From CAZYJR01 sp964647905 (lineage in GTDB: Bacteria; Desulfobacterota; DSM-4660; Desulfatiglandales; HGW-15): 64,000 bases of DNA. Both the position numbers and the translations under genes were made by a program. Shown here one piece after another: positions 16,219-25,239 of the stretch. Location of the stretch: NCBI GenBank assembly GCA_964647905.1, contig CAZYJR010000012.1, positions 39,688 through 103,687 on the forward strand, written 5' to 3'. The notes beneath the pieces are model-generated. The model was not told the DNA's origin. It searched no databases and saw nothing but the letters and a program-made list of their open reading frames with translations. The stretch's first letter is position 1, and every line of letters begins with the position of its first letter.

Positions 16219-17781
16219 ATGGCTAATATTCCTATAGACGAGGGCTTGGTGAGGCGGGCCAGGGATGCGGCCGCCGGGATAGTCTCCGGCACCCTGGAGG
16301 AGATCCGGGGAAAGACCACCACCGCGATCGAGAGGGCGGTCCTCCGACTCCTGGGAGTGGACGGGGTGGACGAGGCCGGCGTACCCTGGGTGAACCTGAT
16401 AGTGGACCGGCTCCTTGATAAAGGTCTGTTGGACAGGGGCGCGGCCTATTGGTTGGTGAAGGCCCACGTTTCCACGGGCATGCCCCTGGAGCGGGCTGCG
16501 GCTGCGGCCGCCGGGGGCGGGCTGGACTTGGGTGCGGGTTCGGGCTCGGATGAAGGCCGGGTCGTGGAGAGGATGGAGGCCTTGGCCCGGCAAGGGCTCG
16601 CCGGGGTGGATCAGGCCGGGCGGGCCAGAGATGAGTGGAAGGAGCGCCTGGGCCTGGGCGCCGAGCCCCTCAGGTACGTGATAGTCGCCACGGGCGACAT
16701 CCACGAGGATGCTCTCCAGGCCAAGGCAGCGGTGCGCCAGGGCGCCGACGTTGTGGCCGTCATCCGGCATACCGCACAGAGCCTGCTCGACTACGTCCCG
16801 GAGGACGGGAGCATCCAGGGGGTTGGAGGGACCGTGGCCAACCGGGAGAACTTCCGGGTCATGCGGCAGGCCCTGGACGAGGTATCCGAGGAAGCAGGCC
16901 GATACGTCCTTCTCACCAACTACTGCTCGGGGCTTTGCATGCCCGAGATGGCGGTCCTGGGGGCCCAGGAGCGCCTGGACATGATGCTGAACGACTCCAT
17001 GTACGGGGTGATATTCCGGGACATCAATATGGTCCGGACCTTCATAGACCAGCACTTCTCCAGGGCCGTTCTCGCCCGGGCGGGGATAATAATAAACACT
17101 GGCGAGGACAATTATCTGACTACGGCCGATGCCTATGAAAAGGCGCATACGGTCCTGGCAAGCCAGTTCATCAATGAAGAATTCGCCCTGAGGAGCGGCC
17201 TGAGGCCCGAGCAGATCGGCCTGGGCCATGCCTTTGAGATGTCGCCGAAGCTGGAGGACGGCTTCCTCTACGAGCTGGCCCAGGCCCAATTGGTAAGGCA
17301 GATCTTCCCCCGCTGTCCTGTAAAGTACATGCCCCCGACCAAATACATGACCGGGAACATCTTCCAGGGAAACGTCCAGGATGCCCTTTTCAACGCGGTC
17401 TCGATCCTGACCGCCCAGGGGATCCACCTGCTGGGGATGCCCACGGAGGCGGTTCACACGCCACACGTGCATGACCGCTACCTGGCCCTCCAAAACGTAG
17501 ACTACGTCTTCAGGGCCATGCGGCATCTATCCGACGAGATAGCGTTCCTCTCGGGCGGGAGGATCGAGAAAAGGGCCGGGCGCGTGCTCTCCGACGCCGT
17601 GGACATGCTGGAGGAGATAGCCGAGATCGGGCTCATGGAGGCCATAGGCAGGGCCATGTTCGCCGACATATCGAGGACTCGGGAAGGAGGGAAGGGGCTG
17701 GGGGGGATTGTAGACAAGTCCGGCGGCTACTTCAATCCTTTTGAAGACCTTCCGGCGGGCAAGGGAGGGGGCGATGAATAG
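16219..17781 (+). CDS. kamD: lysine 5,6-aminomutase alpha subunit
   Basis: 520-residue TIM-barrel subunit of the B12- and PLP-dependent enzyme that moves the terminal amino group of beta-lysine to C5, giving 3,5-diaminohexanoate. Characteristic stretches include the N-terminal TTTAIERAVLRLLGVDGVDE, NYCSGLCMPEMAV and TGDIHEDALQAKAAV. An ATG 26 codons upstream (16141) is in frame, but the one at 16219 matches the usual N terminus of the family. The gene overlaps kamE by 8 bp. The 245 bp upstream are AT-rich, with a TATAAT at 16010 and a TATTAT near 16053 but no convincing -35. Confidence 0.95.
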   Translation: MANIPIDEGLVRRARDAAAGIVSGTLEEIRGKTTTAIERAVLRLLGVDGVDEAGVPWVNLIVDRLLDKGLLDRGAAYWLVKAHVSTGMPLERAAAAAAGGGLDLGAGSGSDEGRVVERMEALARQGLAGVDQAGRARDEWKERLGLGAEPLRYVIVATGDIHEDALQAKAAVRQGADVVAVIRHTAQSLLDYVPEDGSIQGVGGTVANRENFRVMRQALDEVSEEAGRYVLLTNYCSGLCMPEMAVLGAQERLDMMLNDSMYGVIFRDINMVRTFIDQHFSRAVLARAGIIINTGEDNYLTTADAYEKAHTVLASQFINEEFALRSGLRPEQIGLGHAFEMSPKLEDGFLYELAQAQLVRQIFPRCPVKYMPPTKYMTGNIFQGNVQDALFNAVSILTAQGIHLLGMPTEAVHTPHVHDRYLALQNVDYVFRAMRHLSDEIAFLSGGRIEKRAGRVLSDAVDMLEEIAEIGLMEAIGRAMFADISRTREGGKGLGGIVDKSGGYFNPFEDLPAGKGGGDE

Positions 17782-18523
17782 ACCGGACGCCGTCACGCCC
17801 TACGGTGATGCTCCCGGGGACGGGCTTGTGCAGGTCTCGTTCACCCTGCCAGTGCCGGCAAGTGAGAAGGCCCGCAGGGCCGCACTGATCATGGCGGGAA
17901 AGATGGGGCTTCACGAGGCCCGCGTGGTCTGCATGGAAGGGATGGATCCAGGGTTCACCTATTTCATCCTCTACGGCGCCGTACGGGAGGCCGTGGACTA
18001 CGACTCCATCCGGGTCCACGAGGTGGACTACCCGGCCATGGAGCCGGAAGAGATCAAGGCCTTTATCCGGGAGGAGCTGGGCCGTGAAATCACCGTTGTA
18101 GGGGCGTGTATAGGGAGCGACGCTCACACCGTGGGTATAGACGCCATCCTGAACATGAAGGGCTACGAAATGCACAAGGGCCTGGAGAGCTACCCCGGCA
18201 TCAGGGCGGTCAACCTGGGCGCCCAGGTCCCGCCCGAGGAGCTTGCCGCCCGCGCCATGGAGGAGGGGGCTGACGCGATCCTGGTCTCCCAGGTGGTCAC
18301 CCAGAAGAACGCGCACCTGCAAAATCTCACCCGGCTGATCGAGATTATGGAGGCGGAAGGCCTGAGCGAGCGCATGGTCCTCATCGTGGGCGGGCCGCAG
18401 ATTACTCCTGAGTTGGCCAAGGAGCTGGGCTACGATGCGGGGTTCGGCCGGGGCACCTACCCTGAACAGGTGGCATCCTTCATGGTCCAGGAGCTGGCAA
18501 AGAGGAAGGGAGGGCAAAGATGA
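17774..18523 (+). CDS. kamE: lysine 5,6-aminomutase beta subunit, cobalamin- and PLP-binding
   Basis: 249 residues. The B12 signature DxHxxG is DAHTVG at 116-121, with H118 as the predicted lower cobalt ligand. K129 (NMKG) lies eleven residues later, the same spacing as the cobalt-binding histidine and PLP lysine of the Clostridium sticklandii beta subunit, so it is the predicted PLP Schiff-base lysine. The ATG at 17774 is preferred over one 33 bases upstream because AAGGGAGGGG precedes it. It overlaps kamD by 8 bp and kal by 4 bp. Confidence 0.95.
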   Translation: MNRPDAVTPYGDAPGDGLVQVSFTLPVPASEKARRAALIMAGKMGLHEARVVCMEGMDPGFTYFILYGAVREAVDYDSIRVHEVDYPAMEPEEIKAFIREELGREITVVGACIGSDAHTVGIDAILNMKGYEMHKGLESYPGIRAVNLGAQVPPEELAARAMEEGADAILVSQVVTQKNAHLQNLTRLIEIMEAEGLSERMVLIVGGPQITPELAKELGYDAGFGRGTYPEQVASFMVQELAKRKGGQR

Positions 18524-18906
18524 TACAGGCTACCATCCGGGTGCGCATGAGCATGCACGATGCCCACTACGCGGGCAACCTGGTCGACGGAGCCCGAATG
18601 CTGGGCCTTTTCGGTGACGTGGCCACCGAGCTCCTGATCCTGAGGGACGGGGACGAAGGGCTCTTCGTGGCATACGACTCGGTGGAGTTCCTGGCCCCGG
18701 TGAACGGCGGCGACTATATCGAGGCCACCGGTTGGATCACCGGCGAGGGGAGGACCTCACGCAAGATGAGCTTCGAGGCCCGCAAGGTGATCCGCCTCCT
18801 GGGAGACCCGGCCAGGCCCTCGGCGGCCGAGGCCCTGGAGGAGCCCATATTGGTGGCCAGGGCCGCGGGCACCTGCGTAACCCCGAAGGAGTGCCAGCGT
18901 TACTGA
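18520..18906 (+). CDS. kal: 3-aminobutyryl-CoA ammonia-lyase
   Basis: 128-residue hotdog-fold enzyme removing ammonia from L-3-aminobutyryl-CoA to give crotonyl-CoA, the last dedicated step of lysine fermentation. Family landmarks are MSMHDAHYAGNLVDGA, LFGDVATELLI, and DGDEGLFVAYDSVEFLAPV. The ATG overlaps the kamE stop (ATGA). Crotonyl-CoA would then enter butyrate formation or beta-oxidation genes not present here. Confidence 0.92.
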   Translation: MIQATIRVRMSMHDAHYAGNLVDGARMLGLFGDVATELLILRDGDEGLFVAYDSVEFLAPVNGGDYIEATGWITGEGRTSRKMSFEARKVIRLLGDPARPSAAEALEEPILVARAAGTCVTPKECQRY

Positions 18907-18931
18907 ATCCGGTATCAAGAGGAGCGGAGTC

Positions 18932-19744
18932 TTGGAGGAGCTGATTATCACAGCGGCGGTTGTAGGGGCGGAGCTCACGCGTGAGGACACCCCGTACCTG
19001 CCTCTCACCCCGGAGGAGATCGCAGAGGAGGCCCGCCGTTCCGTGGCTGCCGGGGCGTCCGTGGTCCACATCCATGCACGGGACCGGGAAGGAGGCCCCA
19101 CCCAGAAAAGGGAGGTCTACCGGGAGATAATCCGGCGGATCAGGGAGAGGTGCGACCCTGTTATTCAGGTATCCACCGGCGGGGCCGTTGGAATGAGCGC
19201 CGAGGAGCGGCTGGAGCCGGTCTCATTGGCCCCGGAGATGGCGAGTTTGACCGCCGGGACGGTGAACTTCGGGGACGAGGTCTTTTTCAATCCCAGGGGC
19301 TTGATGGTCGAGTTCGCAGAAGCCATGAACAAGCACGGGGTAAAGCCCGAGATCGAGGTATTCGAGGCGGGCATGGTGGCAAACGCCCTATGGCTGGAGC
19401 GAAAGGGGATCCTGGTTCGGCCCCTCCACTTCGACTTCGTCCTGGGCGTGCCCGGGGCCATGCCGGCCACTCATCGCAATCTCGTCTTTCTCCGGGAGGC
19501 CCTACCGGAAGGCTCGACCTGGTCCGCGGCGGGGGTGGGCAGGCACCAGCTGCCCATGGCCGCGGCAGCCGTACTCATGGGCGGGCACGCGCGGGTCGGG
19601 CTGGAGGACAACATCTACTACTCCAAGGGGGAGCTCGCCCGGGGGAACGCCCCGCTGGTCGAGCGCGTTGTCCGGCTGGCCCGGGAATTGGGCCGGGAGG
19701 TGGCGGATCCGGGCCGGGCGAGGAGCATCCTGGGCCTCTCATGA
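18932..19744 (+). CDS. kce: 3-keto-5-aminohexanoate cleavage enzyme
   Basis: 270-residue BKACE (DUF849) family zinc enzyme that condenses 5-amino-3-oxohexanoate with acetyl-CoA to yield L-3-aminobutyryl-CoA and acetoacetate. The metal-binding VHIHARD (H46, H48), VSTGGAVGMS, LTAGTVNFGDEVFFN and FEAGM motifs are visible. The start codon is TTG at 18932, 25 bp after kal. Its stop overlaps the kamB ATG by 4 bp. Substrate assignment rests on the surrounding kam genes. Confidence 0.93.
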   Translation: MEELIITAAVVGAELTREDTPYLPLTPEEIAEEARRSVAAGASVVHIHARDREGGPTQKREVYREIIRRIRERCDPVIQVSTGGAVGMSAEERLEPVSLAPEMASLTAGTVNFGDEVFFNPRGLMVEFAEAMNKHGVKPEIEVFEAGMVANALWLERKGILVRPLHFDFVLGVPGAMPATHRNLVFLREALPEGSTWSAAGVGRHQLPMAAAAVLMGGHARVGLEDNIYYSKGELARGNAPLVERVVRLARELGREVADPGRARSILGLS

Positions 19745-20748
19745 CGTCGCTCTGGGATTCCGTGAAAGAGGCCGGGTACAAGAGTCTTGCCGTTTGCGGC
19801 ATGGCCAAGAATACCGGGAAGACCGTGACGCTCAACCACTTGATAAGTGGCGCCTCCGGCCGGGGCGTGCCCCTGGGGCTCACTTCCATCGGCCGGGACG
19901 GCGAGGCATACGACGTACTCACCTTTCGAAGGAAGCCCGCGGTGGTCGTGGAGCCGGGCTGCCTGGTTGCGACCGCCGAGATGTGCCTGAACTCAGGAAC
20001 CGCCGCTCTCAGCCCTCTCGAGCGGACGGGGCTGCGGACTCCGCTGGGGACGGTTGTGGCGGCGCGGGCCGAGACGGGCGGCACCGTGGAGCTCGCAGGG
20101 CCGAGCCGAGTGGAGGGACTGCGGAATACGGTCGAGAGGCTCCACAGGCTGGGAGCGGAACTGGTCCTGGTGGACGGGGCCGTGGATCGCCGGGGCCCGG
20201 CATCCCCCAGGGTGACACAGGCCTTTGTCCTGGCAACCGGTGCGGTGCTGGCTCCGACTATCGACGAGGTGGTTCGGATCACCCGTGTACGGGTGACCCA
20301 GCTTACACTGCCGGTCGCCCCGGCCGGGCTACGGTCCCTGTTGAGCCCGGGCTTTGTTACGGTGGTCGCGGGGGACGGTGTCCAGAGGATCCCTGTGGCG
20401 GCCGCCATGCGGGGAGCCCTGGCCGGCCGGGCCGCGGGAAGGGGTGGGATCAGGGTGATTGTCGGCGGAGCGCTGACCGAGGGGCTCCTTCGTGAACTGG
20501 TGACGAGGGGGATCGGGGTGGTGGTGAGGGACGCCACCTGCGTTCTCATGGATGATGATCTCTTTTCAAGGTTCCTCAAGGCCGGGGGCCGGCTGGAGGT
20601 GCTGGAGCCCATGAACCTGGCCGCGGTCACGGTCAATCCCACGTCTCTGGAAGGGCCGGGCTTCGACGCCGCCGGTTTCCACCGGGCCGTCCGGGAGGCC
20701 CTGCCCGGCGTGGCCGTATACGATGTGGTCAAGGACCTCGGTGCTTGA
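19741..20748 (+). CDS. kamB: KamB, lysine 5,6-aminomutase reactivase-type P-loop protein
   Basis: 335 residues beginning with a P-loop (GMAKNTGKT, K27) and a nucleotide-dependent fold. Proteins of this type sit in lysine 5,6-aminomutase operons and are named the reactivase subunit KamB, proposed to help exchange damaged cobalamin in KamDE. The usual partner, the MutS-like ATPase KamC, is absent from this window. ATGA overlap with kce shows translational coupling. Confidence 0.82.
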   Translation: MTSLWDSVKEAGYKSLAVCGMAKNTGKTVTLNHLISGASGRGVPLGLTSIGRDGEAYDVLTFRRKPAVVVEPGCLVATAEMCLNSGTAALSPLERTGLRTPLGTVVAARAETGGTVELAGPSRVEGLRNTVERLHRLGAELVLVDGAVDRRGPASPRVTQAFVLATGAVLAPTIDEVVRITRVRVTQLTLPVAPAGLRSLLSPGFVTVVAGDGVQRIPVAAAMRGALAGRAAGRGGIRVIVGGALTEGLLRELVTRGIGVVVRDATCVLMDDDLFSRFLKAGGRLEVLEPMNLAAVTVNPTSLEGPGFDAAGFHRAVREALPGVAVYDVVKDLGA

Positions 20749-20795
20749 GTGAGGCCGGGCGCTCATCTCGAGGACTCTAAAGGAGGCGGGAAGCA

Positions 20796-21803
20796 GTGAA
20801 AAAAGGTTGCCCCTACGGATCGCACCGGGTGTTGGATCCCCCGGGTGTGCTCCCTCAGGCCGCTTGGCGGTTGGACAACAGTATCGAGCTCTATGACAAC
20901 GAGCTCCTGATCGACGTTGACAAGCTCAATATCGACGCTGCGAGCTTCCGCCAAATCAGCGAAGAGGCGGGCGGGGATCCGGACGGGATCAAGCGGATCA
21001 TCCTCCGGACCGTGGAGGAGCGGGGAAAGCAGCACAACCCGGTGACCGGCTCGGGCGGGATGCTGATCGGATCGGTAAAGGAAATAGGGGAGTCGTTCCC
21101 CGGGGAGGTAAGGCGGGGGCAGAGGATCGCAACCCTGGTCTCGCTCACTCTGACGCCGCTCAGGCTTGCCGGGATCCACGAGGTGGACCAGGAGAGGGAC
21201 CAGGTGCGGGTGGAGGGGCAGGCCGTCCTTTTCGCCAGCGGGGTCTACGCCCCGCTTCCCGAAGACATGCCCGAGGACTTCGCCCTGGCCATGCTGGATG
21301 TGGCCGGAGCCCCGGCCCAGACGGCCAGGCTGGTGCGGCCCGGGGACACGGTCCTGGTGATAGGGGGAGGAGGCAAGTCCGGGCTCTTGTGCCTGTTCGA
21401 GGCAAGGAGGCGCACCGGTGTTACGGGCCGCGTGGCGGGCGTCTCATTCAGCGCGGGCGGCTGCTCCCGCATCGGGGATTCCGGTTTTGCCGACATCGTG
21501 CTCCAAGCGGACGCCACCAAGCCGCTGGACTTCTTGGATGCGGTCTCCGGCTCTCTGGGAGGGGTGCTGGCCGATGTCACCATCAACTGCGTGGACGTAC
21601 CCGGAACCGAGATGGCCTCCATCCTCGCCACCAAGGACGGGGGCACGGTCTATTTCTTCAGCATGGCCACCAGCTTCACTGCAGCCGCCCTCGGGGCGGA
21701 AGGCGTGGGAAAGGACGTCCGGATGCTGATCGGAAACGGCTATGCCAGGGGCCATGCGGACGTCGTGCTGGATATCGCCAGGCGGGTCAGGCACCTCTTC
21801 TGA
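20796..21803 (+). CDS. kdd: L-erythro-3,5-diaminohexanoate dehydrogenase
   Basis: 335-residue NAD(P)-dependent enzyme that oxidatively deaminates 3,5-diaminohexanoate to 5-amino-3-oxohexanoate, the substrate of Kce. The N terminus KKGCPYGSHRVLDPPGVLPQAA is characteristic, and a Rossmann motif VLVIGGGGKSG lies near residue 190. AAAGGAGG precedes the ATG. It is the last kam gene, 47 bp after kamB. The 191 bp that follow have a TTGACA (21857) and lead into the ABC importer. Confidence 0.93.
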   Translation: MKKGCPYGSHRVLDPPGVLPQAAWRLDNSIELYDNELLIDVDKLNIDAASFRQISEEAGGDPDGIKRIILRTVEERGKQHNPVTGSGGMLIGSVKEIGESFPGEVRRGQRIATLVSLTLTPLRLAGIHEVDQERDQVRVEGQAVLFASGVYAPLPEDMPEDFALAMLDVAGAPAQTARLVRPGDTVLVIGGGGKSGLLCLFEARRRTGVTGRVAGVSFSAGGCSRIGDSGFADIVLQADATKPLDFLDAVSGSLGGVLADVTINCVDVPGTEMASILATKDGGTVYFFSMATSFTAAALGAEGVGKDVRMLIGNGYARGHADVVLDIARRVRHLF

Positions 21804-21856
21804 GCACTTGCCGCCGCGGCGGAGCCGGGAGGCGGGGCGATACGGAAGTCACCGCC

Positions 21857-21886
21857 TTGACAGCAAAATGGGCTCTATGGTACTTC
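21857..21886 (+). promoter_or_regulatory. weak candidate promoter for the amino-acid ABC operon
   Basis: Perfect -35 TTGACA, 18-bp spacer, poor -10 TACTTC (3/6). It would give a leader of about 100 nt before the ATPase gene. Confidence 0.3.
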
Positions 21887-21994
21887 AAAGACCTGTGACG
21901 CGTCGATGAGCGCTTTGCGCACGGCGCGGTAAGAGGCCCTGAGGAACAGGGCCGTTCGGGTCAGCCGGGCCCGAATCCGCGAAGGAGACTTCCA

Positions 21995-22774
21995 GTGAGC
22001 GACGGCCCAGCCAAGCCCGCCCTGGTGGTGGAGGAATTGACCAAGAGCTTCGGATCCCTGGAGGTCCTGAAGGGGGTGTCCATCCACGCGCAGGAAGGCG
22101 GCGTCATAGCCATGATAGGCTCCAGCGGCTCGGGCAAGAGCACGCTGCTCCGCTGCATCAACCTCCTGGAGGTCCCGGATTCCGGCCGCGTCTACTTGAG
22201 AGGCGAGCTGGTCCGAATGAAGAAGAACAGGCGCGGCGAGACAGTCCCGGAAGACCCCAAGCAGGTGGACCGATTCCGCACCCGGCTGGGCATGGTCTTC
22301 CAGCACTTCAACCTCTGGACACACATGACGATTCTTGAAAACGTGATCGAGGCCCCTGTGCATGTCCTGGGCGAGTCCAAGCGGGAGGCCGTTGACAATG
22401 CCATGGCCCTCCTGGAAAAGGTGGGGATAGCGGACAAGGCCAACCATTACCCGGTACAGCTCTCAGGGGGGCAGCAGCAGAGGGCGGCCATCGCCCGGGC
22501 CCTGGCCATCGAGCCGGAACTCTTGCTGGTGGACGAGCCCACATCGGCCCTGGACCCCGAGCTGGTGGGAGAGGTGCTCCGGGTGATGCAGCAGCTGGCC
22601 GAGGAGGGCAGGACCATGCTGATAGCCACTCACGAGATGGGCTTTGCCAAGGATGTCTCGTCCCACGTGATATTTCTCCACGACGGCCTGATAGAGGAGG
22701 AAGGGCCGCCGGAGAAGATTTTCGGGGAGCCGAGCTCTCCGCGCTGCCGGCAGTTCCTGTCCACCTTCCTGTAG
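21995..22774 (+). CDS. polar amino-acid ABC transporter ATP-binding protein
   Basis: 259-residue HisP/GlnQ/ArgT-system ATPase. Walker A GSSGSGKST, Q-loop FQHFNLWTH, signature LSGGQQQRAAI, Walker B LLLVDEPTSALDPE and switch histidine IATHEM are intact. The extra loop MKKNRRGETVPEDP between Walker A and the Q-loop resembles HisP-type ATPases for basic amino acids. GTG start after GAAGGAGA. Position directly after the lysine genes suggests lysine, beta-lysine or ornithine as the cargo. Confidence 0.92.
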   Translation: MSDGPAKPALVVEELTKSFGSLEVLKGVSIHAQEGGVIAMIGSSGSGKSTLLRCINLLEVPDSGRVYLRGELVRMKKNRRGETVPEDPKQVDRFRTRLGMVFQHFNLWTHMTILENVIEAPVHVLGESKREAVDNAMALLEKVGIADKANHYPVQLSGGQQQRAAIARALAIEPELLLVDEPTSALDPELVGEVLRVMQQLAEEGRTMLIATHEMGFAKDVSSHVIFLHDGLIEEEGPPEKIFGEPSSPRCRQFLSTFL

Positions 22775-22839
22775 GACGGAGGCGGGGCGGAGGCCTGAGT
22801 CGTTTTCCAATCAATGTCAAGGTAACAAGGAGGGACAGC

Positions 22840-23631
22840 ATGGAGAAATTGAAAAGGCTTTTCGGGGCGTTGATCGTGTTGGTACTGGCCGGGGCCCTGG
22901 CCGGTCCGGCCGCAGCCGGGGACTGGGACAAGGTGAGAATCGGTACGGAAGGGGCCTACCCGCCGTTCAACTACGTGGACAAGAACGGGGAGCTCAAGGG
23001 CTTTGACATCGATATAGCCCGCGCGCTCTGCGAGGAGATGGGGGTGGAGTACGAGTTCGTGATCCAGGACTGGGACGGGATCATCCCCGGCCTCCTGGCC
23101 AAGAAGTACGACGCCATAATCGCCTCCATGTCCATTACCGAAGAGCGCAAAGCCAAGGTGGATTTCACGGACAAGTACTATCAGACACCGGCCAGGTTCG
23201 TGGCCGAGAAAGGTGCGGGGATCGAGATCTCCAAGGAAGGGCTGAAGGGCAAGGCCGTGGGTGTGCAGAGGGCCACCATCCACGAGAACTTCCTGAGGGA
23301 CAAGTTCGGGAACGTGGTGGACATCAAGTCCTATGCCACCCAGGACGAGGCCAACATGGACCTGGTGGCCGGCCGCGTGGACCTGGTCATCGCCGATGCC
23401 ACGGTGCTCCTGGGCGGCTTCCTGGAGACCGATGCGGGCGAGGACTTTGAGTTCATCGGCCCGGGCTTCACGGATGAGCAGTGGTTCGGGGAGGGGATCG
23501 GTATCGCGGTCCGCAAGGAGGACGACGACCTCAGGAAGATGTTCAACCAGGCCATCAAAAAGATCCGAGAAAAGGGCATCTATCAGGAGATCAACGCCAA
23601 GTACTTCGATTTCGACGTGTACGGGGACTAG
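22840..23631 (+). CDS. lysine/arginine/ornithine-type periplasmic binding protein
   Basis: 263 residues with a Sec signal peptide (KLKRLFGALIVLVLAGALAG then GPAAAG, cleavage near residue 27). The mature start KVRIGTEGAYPPFNYVD and the segment GFDIDIARALCEEM are typical of the HisJ/ArgT cluster of solute-binding proteins for polar amino acids. Followed by a strong hairpin before the permease genes. Basic amino acids are the likely ligands, by family and neighbourhood. Confidence 0.92.
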   Translation: MEKLKRLFGALIVLVLAGALAGPAAAGDWDKVRIGTEGAYPPFNYVDKNGELKGFDIDIARALCEEMGVEYEFVIQDWDGIIPGLLAKKYDAIIASMSITEERKAKVDFTDKYYQTPARFVAEKGAGIEISKEGLKGKAVGVQRATIHENFLRDKFGNVVDIKSYATQDEANMDLVAGRVDLVIADATVLLGGFLETDAGEDFEFIGPGFTDEQWFGEGIGIAVRKEDDDLRKMFNQAIKKIREKGIYQEINAKYFDFDVYGD

Positions 23632-23661
23632 ACGGTCCCTGCCGATCCGGCCTGAGACCCC

Positions 23662-23692
23662 GGGCCGGCGGCCTTGAATCGGCCGCCGGCCC
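23662..23692 (+). terminator. strong intercistronic hairpin after the binding-protein gene
   Basis: Perfect 12-bp arms (GGGCCGGCGGCC / GGCCGCCGGCCC) around TTGAATC, no U-tract. Such hairpins after binding-protein genes usually stabilise that part of the mRNA or reduce read-through into the permeases. Confidence 0.65.
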
Positions 23693-23722
23693 GAGTCGTG
23701 CCTGAACCCGAAGCGGAGGCCA

Positions 23723-24415
23723 GTGGTGCTCGATCTCAAGGGTTATGGATGGCTGCTCTTTGACGGGGCCAAGCTCACGGTACTGGTGGGCCTCTGCTCC
23801 ATGGCCATCGCCATAGTCCTGGGCCTCATCGGCGCTTGGGGGAAGCTCTCCAAAGCGGGTCCGGCCCGGGTCTTTGCCGGTACCTACACCACGGTCATCC
23901 GCGGCATCCCCGAGCTGGTCCTGATCCTGCTGGTCTACTACGGGGTGCCCACCCTGATACAGGACCTGAGCGCGGCCGCGGGCAGGGAAGTGATCGTGGA
24001 CCTGAACCCGTTCGTGGCCGGGGTGGCCACCATAGGGTTCATTTACGGGGCCTTTGCCACCGAGGTCTTAAGGGGCGCCTATCTGGCAGTCCCCAAGGGG
24101 CAGATCGAGGCGGCCAGGGCCATGGGCATGAGCCCGGCCCTCACGTTCAGGCGGGTAACCCTGCCCCAGATGTGGCGTTTCGCGCTGCCCGGCCTGGGCA
24201 ACGTATGGATGGTCTTGATCAAGGCCACGGCCCTGATTTCGGTGATCCAGCTCCCGGAGCTCATGAGAAACGCGGATATCGCATCGCGCTCCACTCGGAT
24301 GCCGTTTACGTTTTACTTCGCCGCATCCGTTATTTACCTCTGCATAACAATCGCCTCCATGGTGCTCCAGCAGAAGGCCGAAACCTGGGCCGGCCGCGGC
24401 GTCAGGAGGGCGTAG
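23723..24415 (+). CDS. amino-acid ABC transporter permease, HisQ-like
   Basis: 230-residue inner-membrane protein with about five hydrophobic segments and the EAA loop IEAARAMGMSPALTFRRVTLPQMWRFALPG. HisQ/GlnP family. Starts with GTG (two GTG codons in a row) after AGCGGAGG. Three bases separate its stop from the next permease. Confidence 0.9.
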   Translation: MVLDLKGYGWLLFDGAKLTVLVGLCSMAIAIVLGLIGAWGKLSKAGPARVFAGTYTTVIRGIPELVLILLVYYGVPTLIQDLSAAAGREVIVDLNPFVAGVATIGFIYGAFATEVLRGAYLAVPKGQIEAARAMGMSPALTFRRVTLPQMWRFALPGLGNVWMVLIKATALISVIQLPELMRNADIASRSTRMPFTFYFAASVIYLCITIASMVLQQKAETWAGRGVRRA

Positions 24416-24418
24416 ACC

Positions 24419-25141
24419 ATGGCCTTTGATCTGGTCTTAAAGAGCCTCCCGCGATTCCTGGAGGGGACCCTGGTGACCATCGAGGTGACCGGGCTGAGCG
24501 TGATCATCGGCTTGTGCCTGGCCGTCCCCCTCGCTCTCATGAGGGTCTCCAGGAATCCTCTCTTGTGGATGCCGGTCTATGGGTTCATTTTCTATTTCAG
24601 GGGCACTCCGCTCCTGGTGCAGATCTTCCTGATCTACTACGGGAGCGGCCAGTTCCAGGAGGTCCTGTCCCAAGCGGGCCTGTGGGTCTTTTTCAGGGAG
24701 GCCCATTTCTGCGCAATCCTGTCCCTGACACTGAACACCGCCGCCTACACCGCCGAGATCCTGAGGGGGGCCATTCAGGCGGTGCCCTTCGGCGAGGTGG
24801 AGGCGGCCCGGGCCTGCGGGATGTCAGGGGCTCTCCTGTACCGCCGGATAATCCTTCCCAAGGCATTCCGACTTGCGTGGCCGGCCTACACCAACGAGGT
24901 CGTGTTCCTGCTACAGGCCTCATCGCTGGTTTCCATAATCACCCTGATGGACATCACCGGGGTGGCCAGGGTGATAGCGGCCCGGACCTTCGCCTTCTAC
25001 GAGATGTTCCTGACGGCGGCCGCGCTTTACCTGATCCTGGTCTACGGCGTGATCTTCCTCTTCAGAAAGATCGAGTACCGCATCTCCGGGCACCTGCGCG
25101 GGGCGCCGGCCGCGGAAAAGGACCCCTTGGCCGTGGGTTAG
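24419..25141 (+). CDS. amino-acid ABC transporter permease, HisM-like
   Basis: 240-residue second permease of the heteromeric importer, with about five membrane segments and EAA loop VEAARACGMSGALLYRRIILPKAFRLAWP. The N-terminal FRGTPLLVQIF motif is typical of HisM/GlnP proteins. Last gene of the importer before a GC-rich stem-loop. Confidence 0.9.
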   Translation: MAFDLVLKSLPRFLEGTLVTIEVTGLSVIIGLCLAVPLALMRVSRNPLLWMPVYGFIFYFRGTPLLVQIFLIYYGSGQFQEVLSQAGLWVFFREAHFCAILSLTLNTAAYTAEILRGAIQAVPFGEVEAARACGMSGALLYRRIILPKAFRLAWPAYTNEVVFLLQASSLVSIITLMDITGVARVIAARTFAFYEMFLTAAALYLILVYGVIFLFRKIEYRISGHLRGAPAAEKDPLAVG

Positions 25142-25207
25142 GCCCGGCGGCCCGTGGCCGCCGCCGAGGGGCGCCCGGGCCCGGGGGGCCGGCGCCCCCT
25201 GCCGGGC
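25142..25207 (+). terminator. nested GC-rich stem-loop after the importer genes
   Basis: Outer arms GCCCGGC (25142-25148) and GCCGGGC (25201-25207) enclose an inner stem GGGGCGCC (25168-25175) / GGCGCCCC (25191-25198). No U-tract. Probable terminator or mRNA 3'-end structure. Confidence 0.45.
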
Positions 25208-25239
25208 TTGAATCAGTTGAACTTAGGGACGGTGCCGTA

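Noticed and set aside
16219..18523. D-ornithine 4,5-aminomutase as an alternative identity for KamDE
   Set aside because: Subunit sizes (520 and 249) and the neighbouring kal, kce, kamB and kdd genes fit lysine 5,6-aminomutase. Ornithine aminomutase has one small and one large B12-binding subunit.
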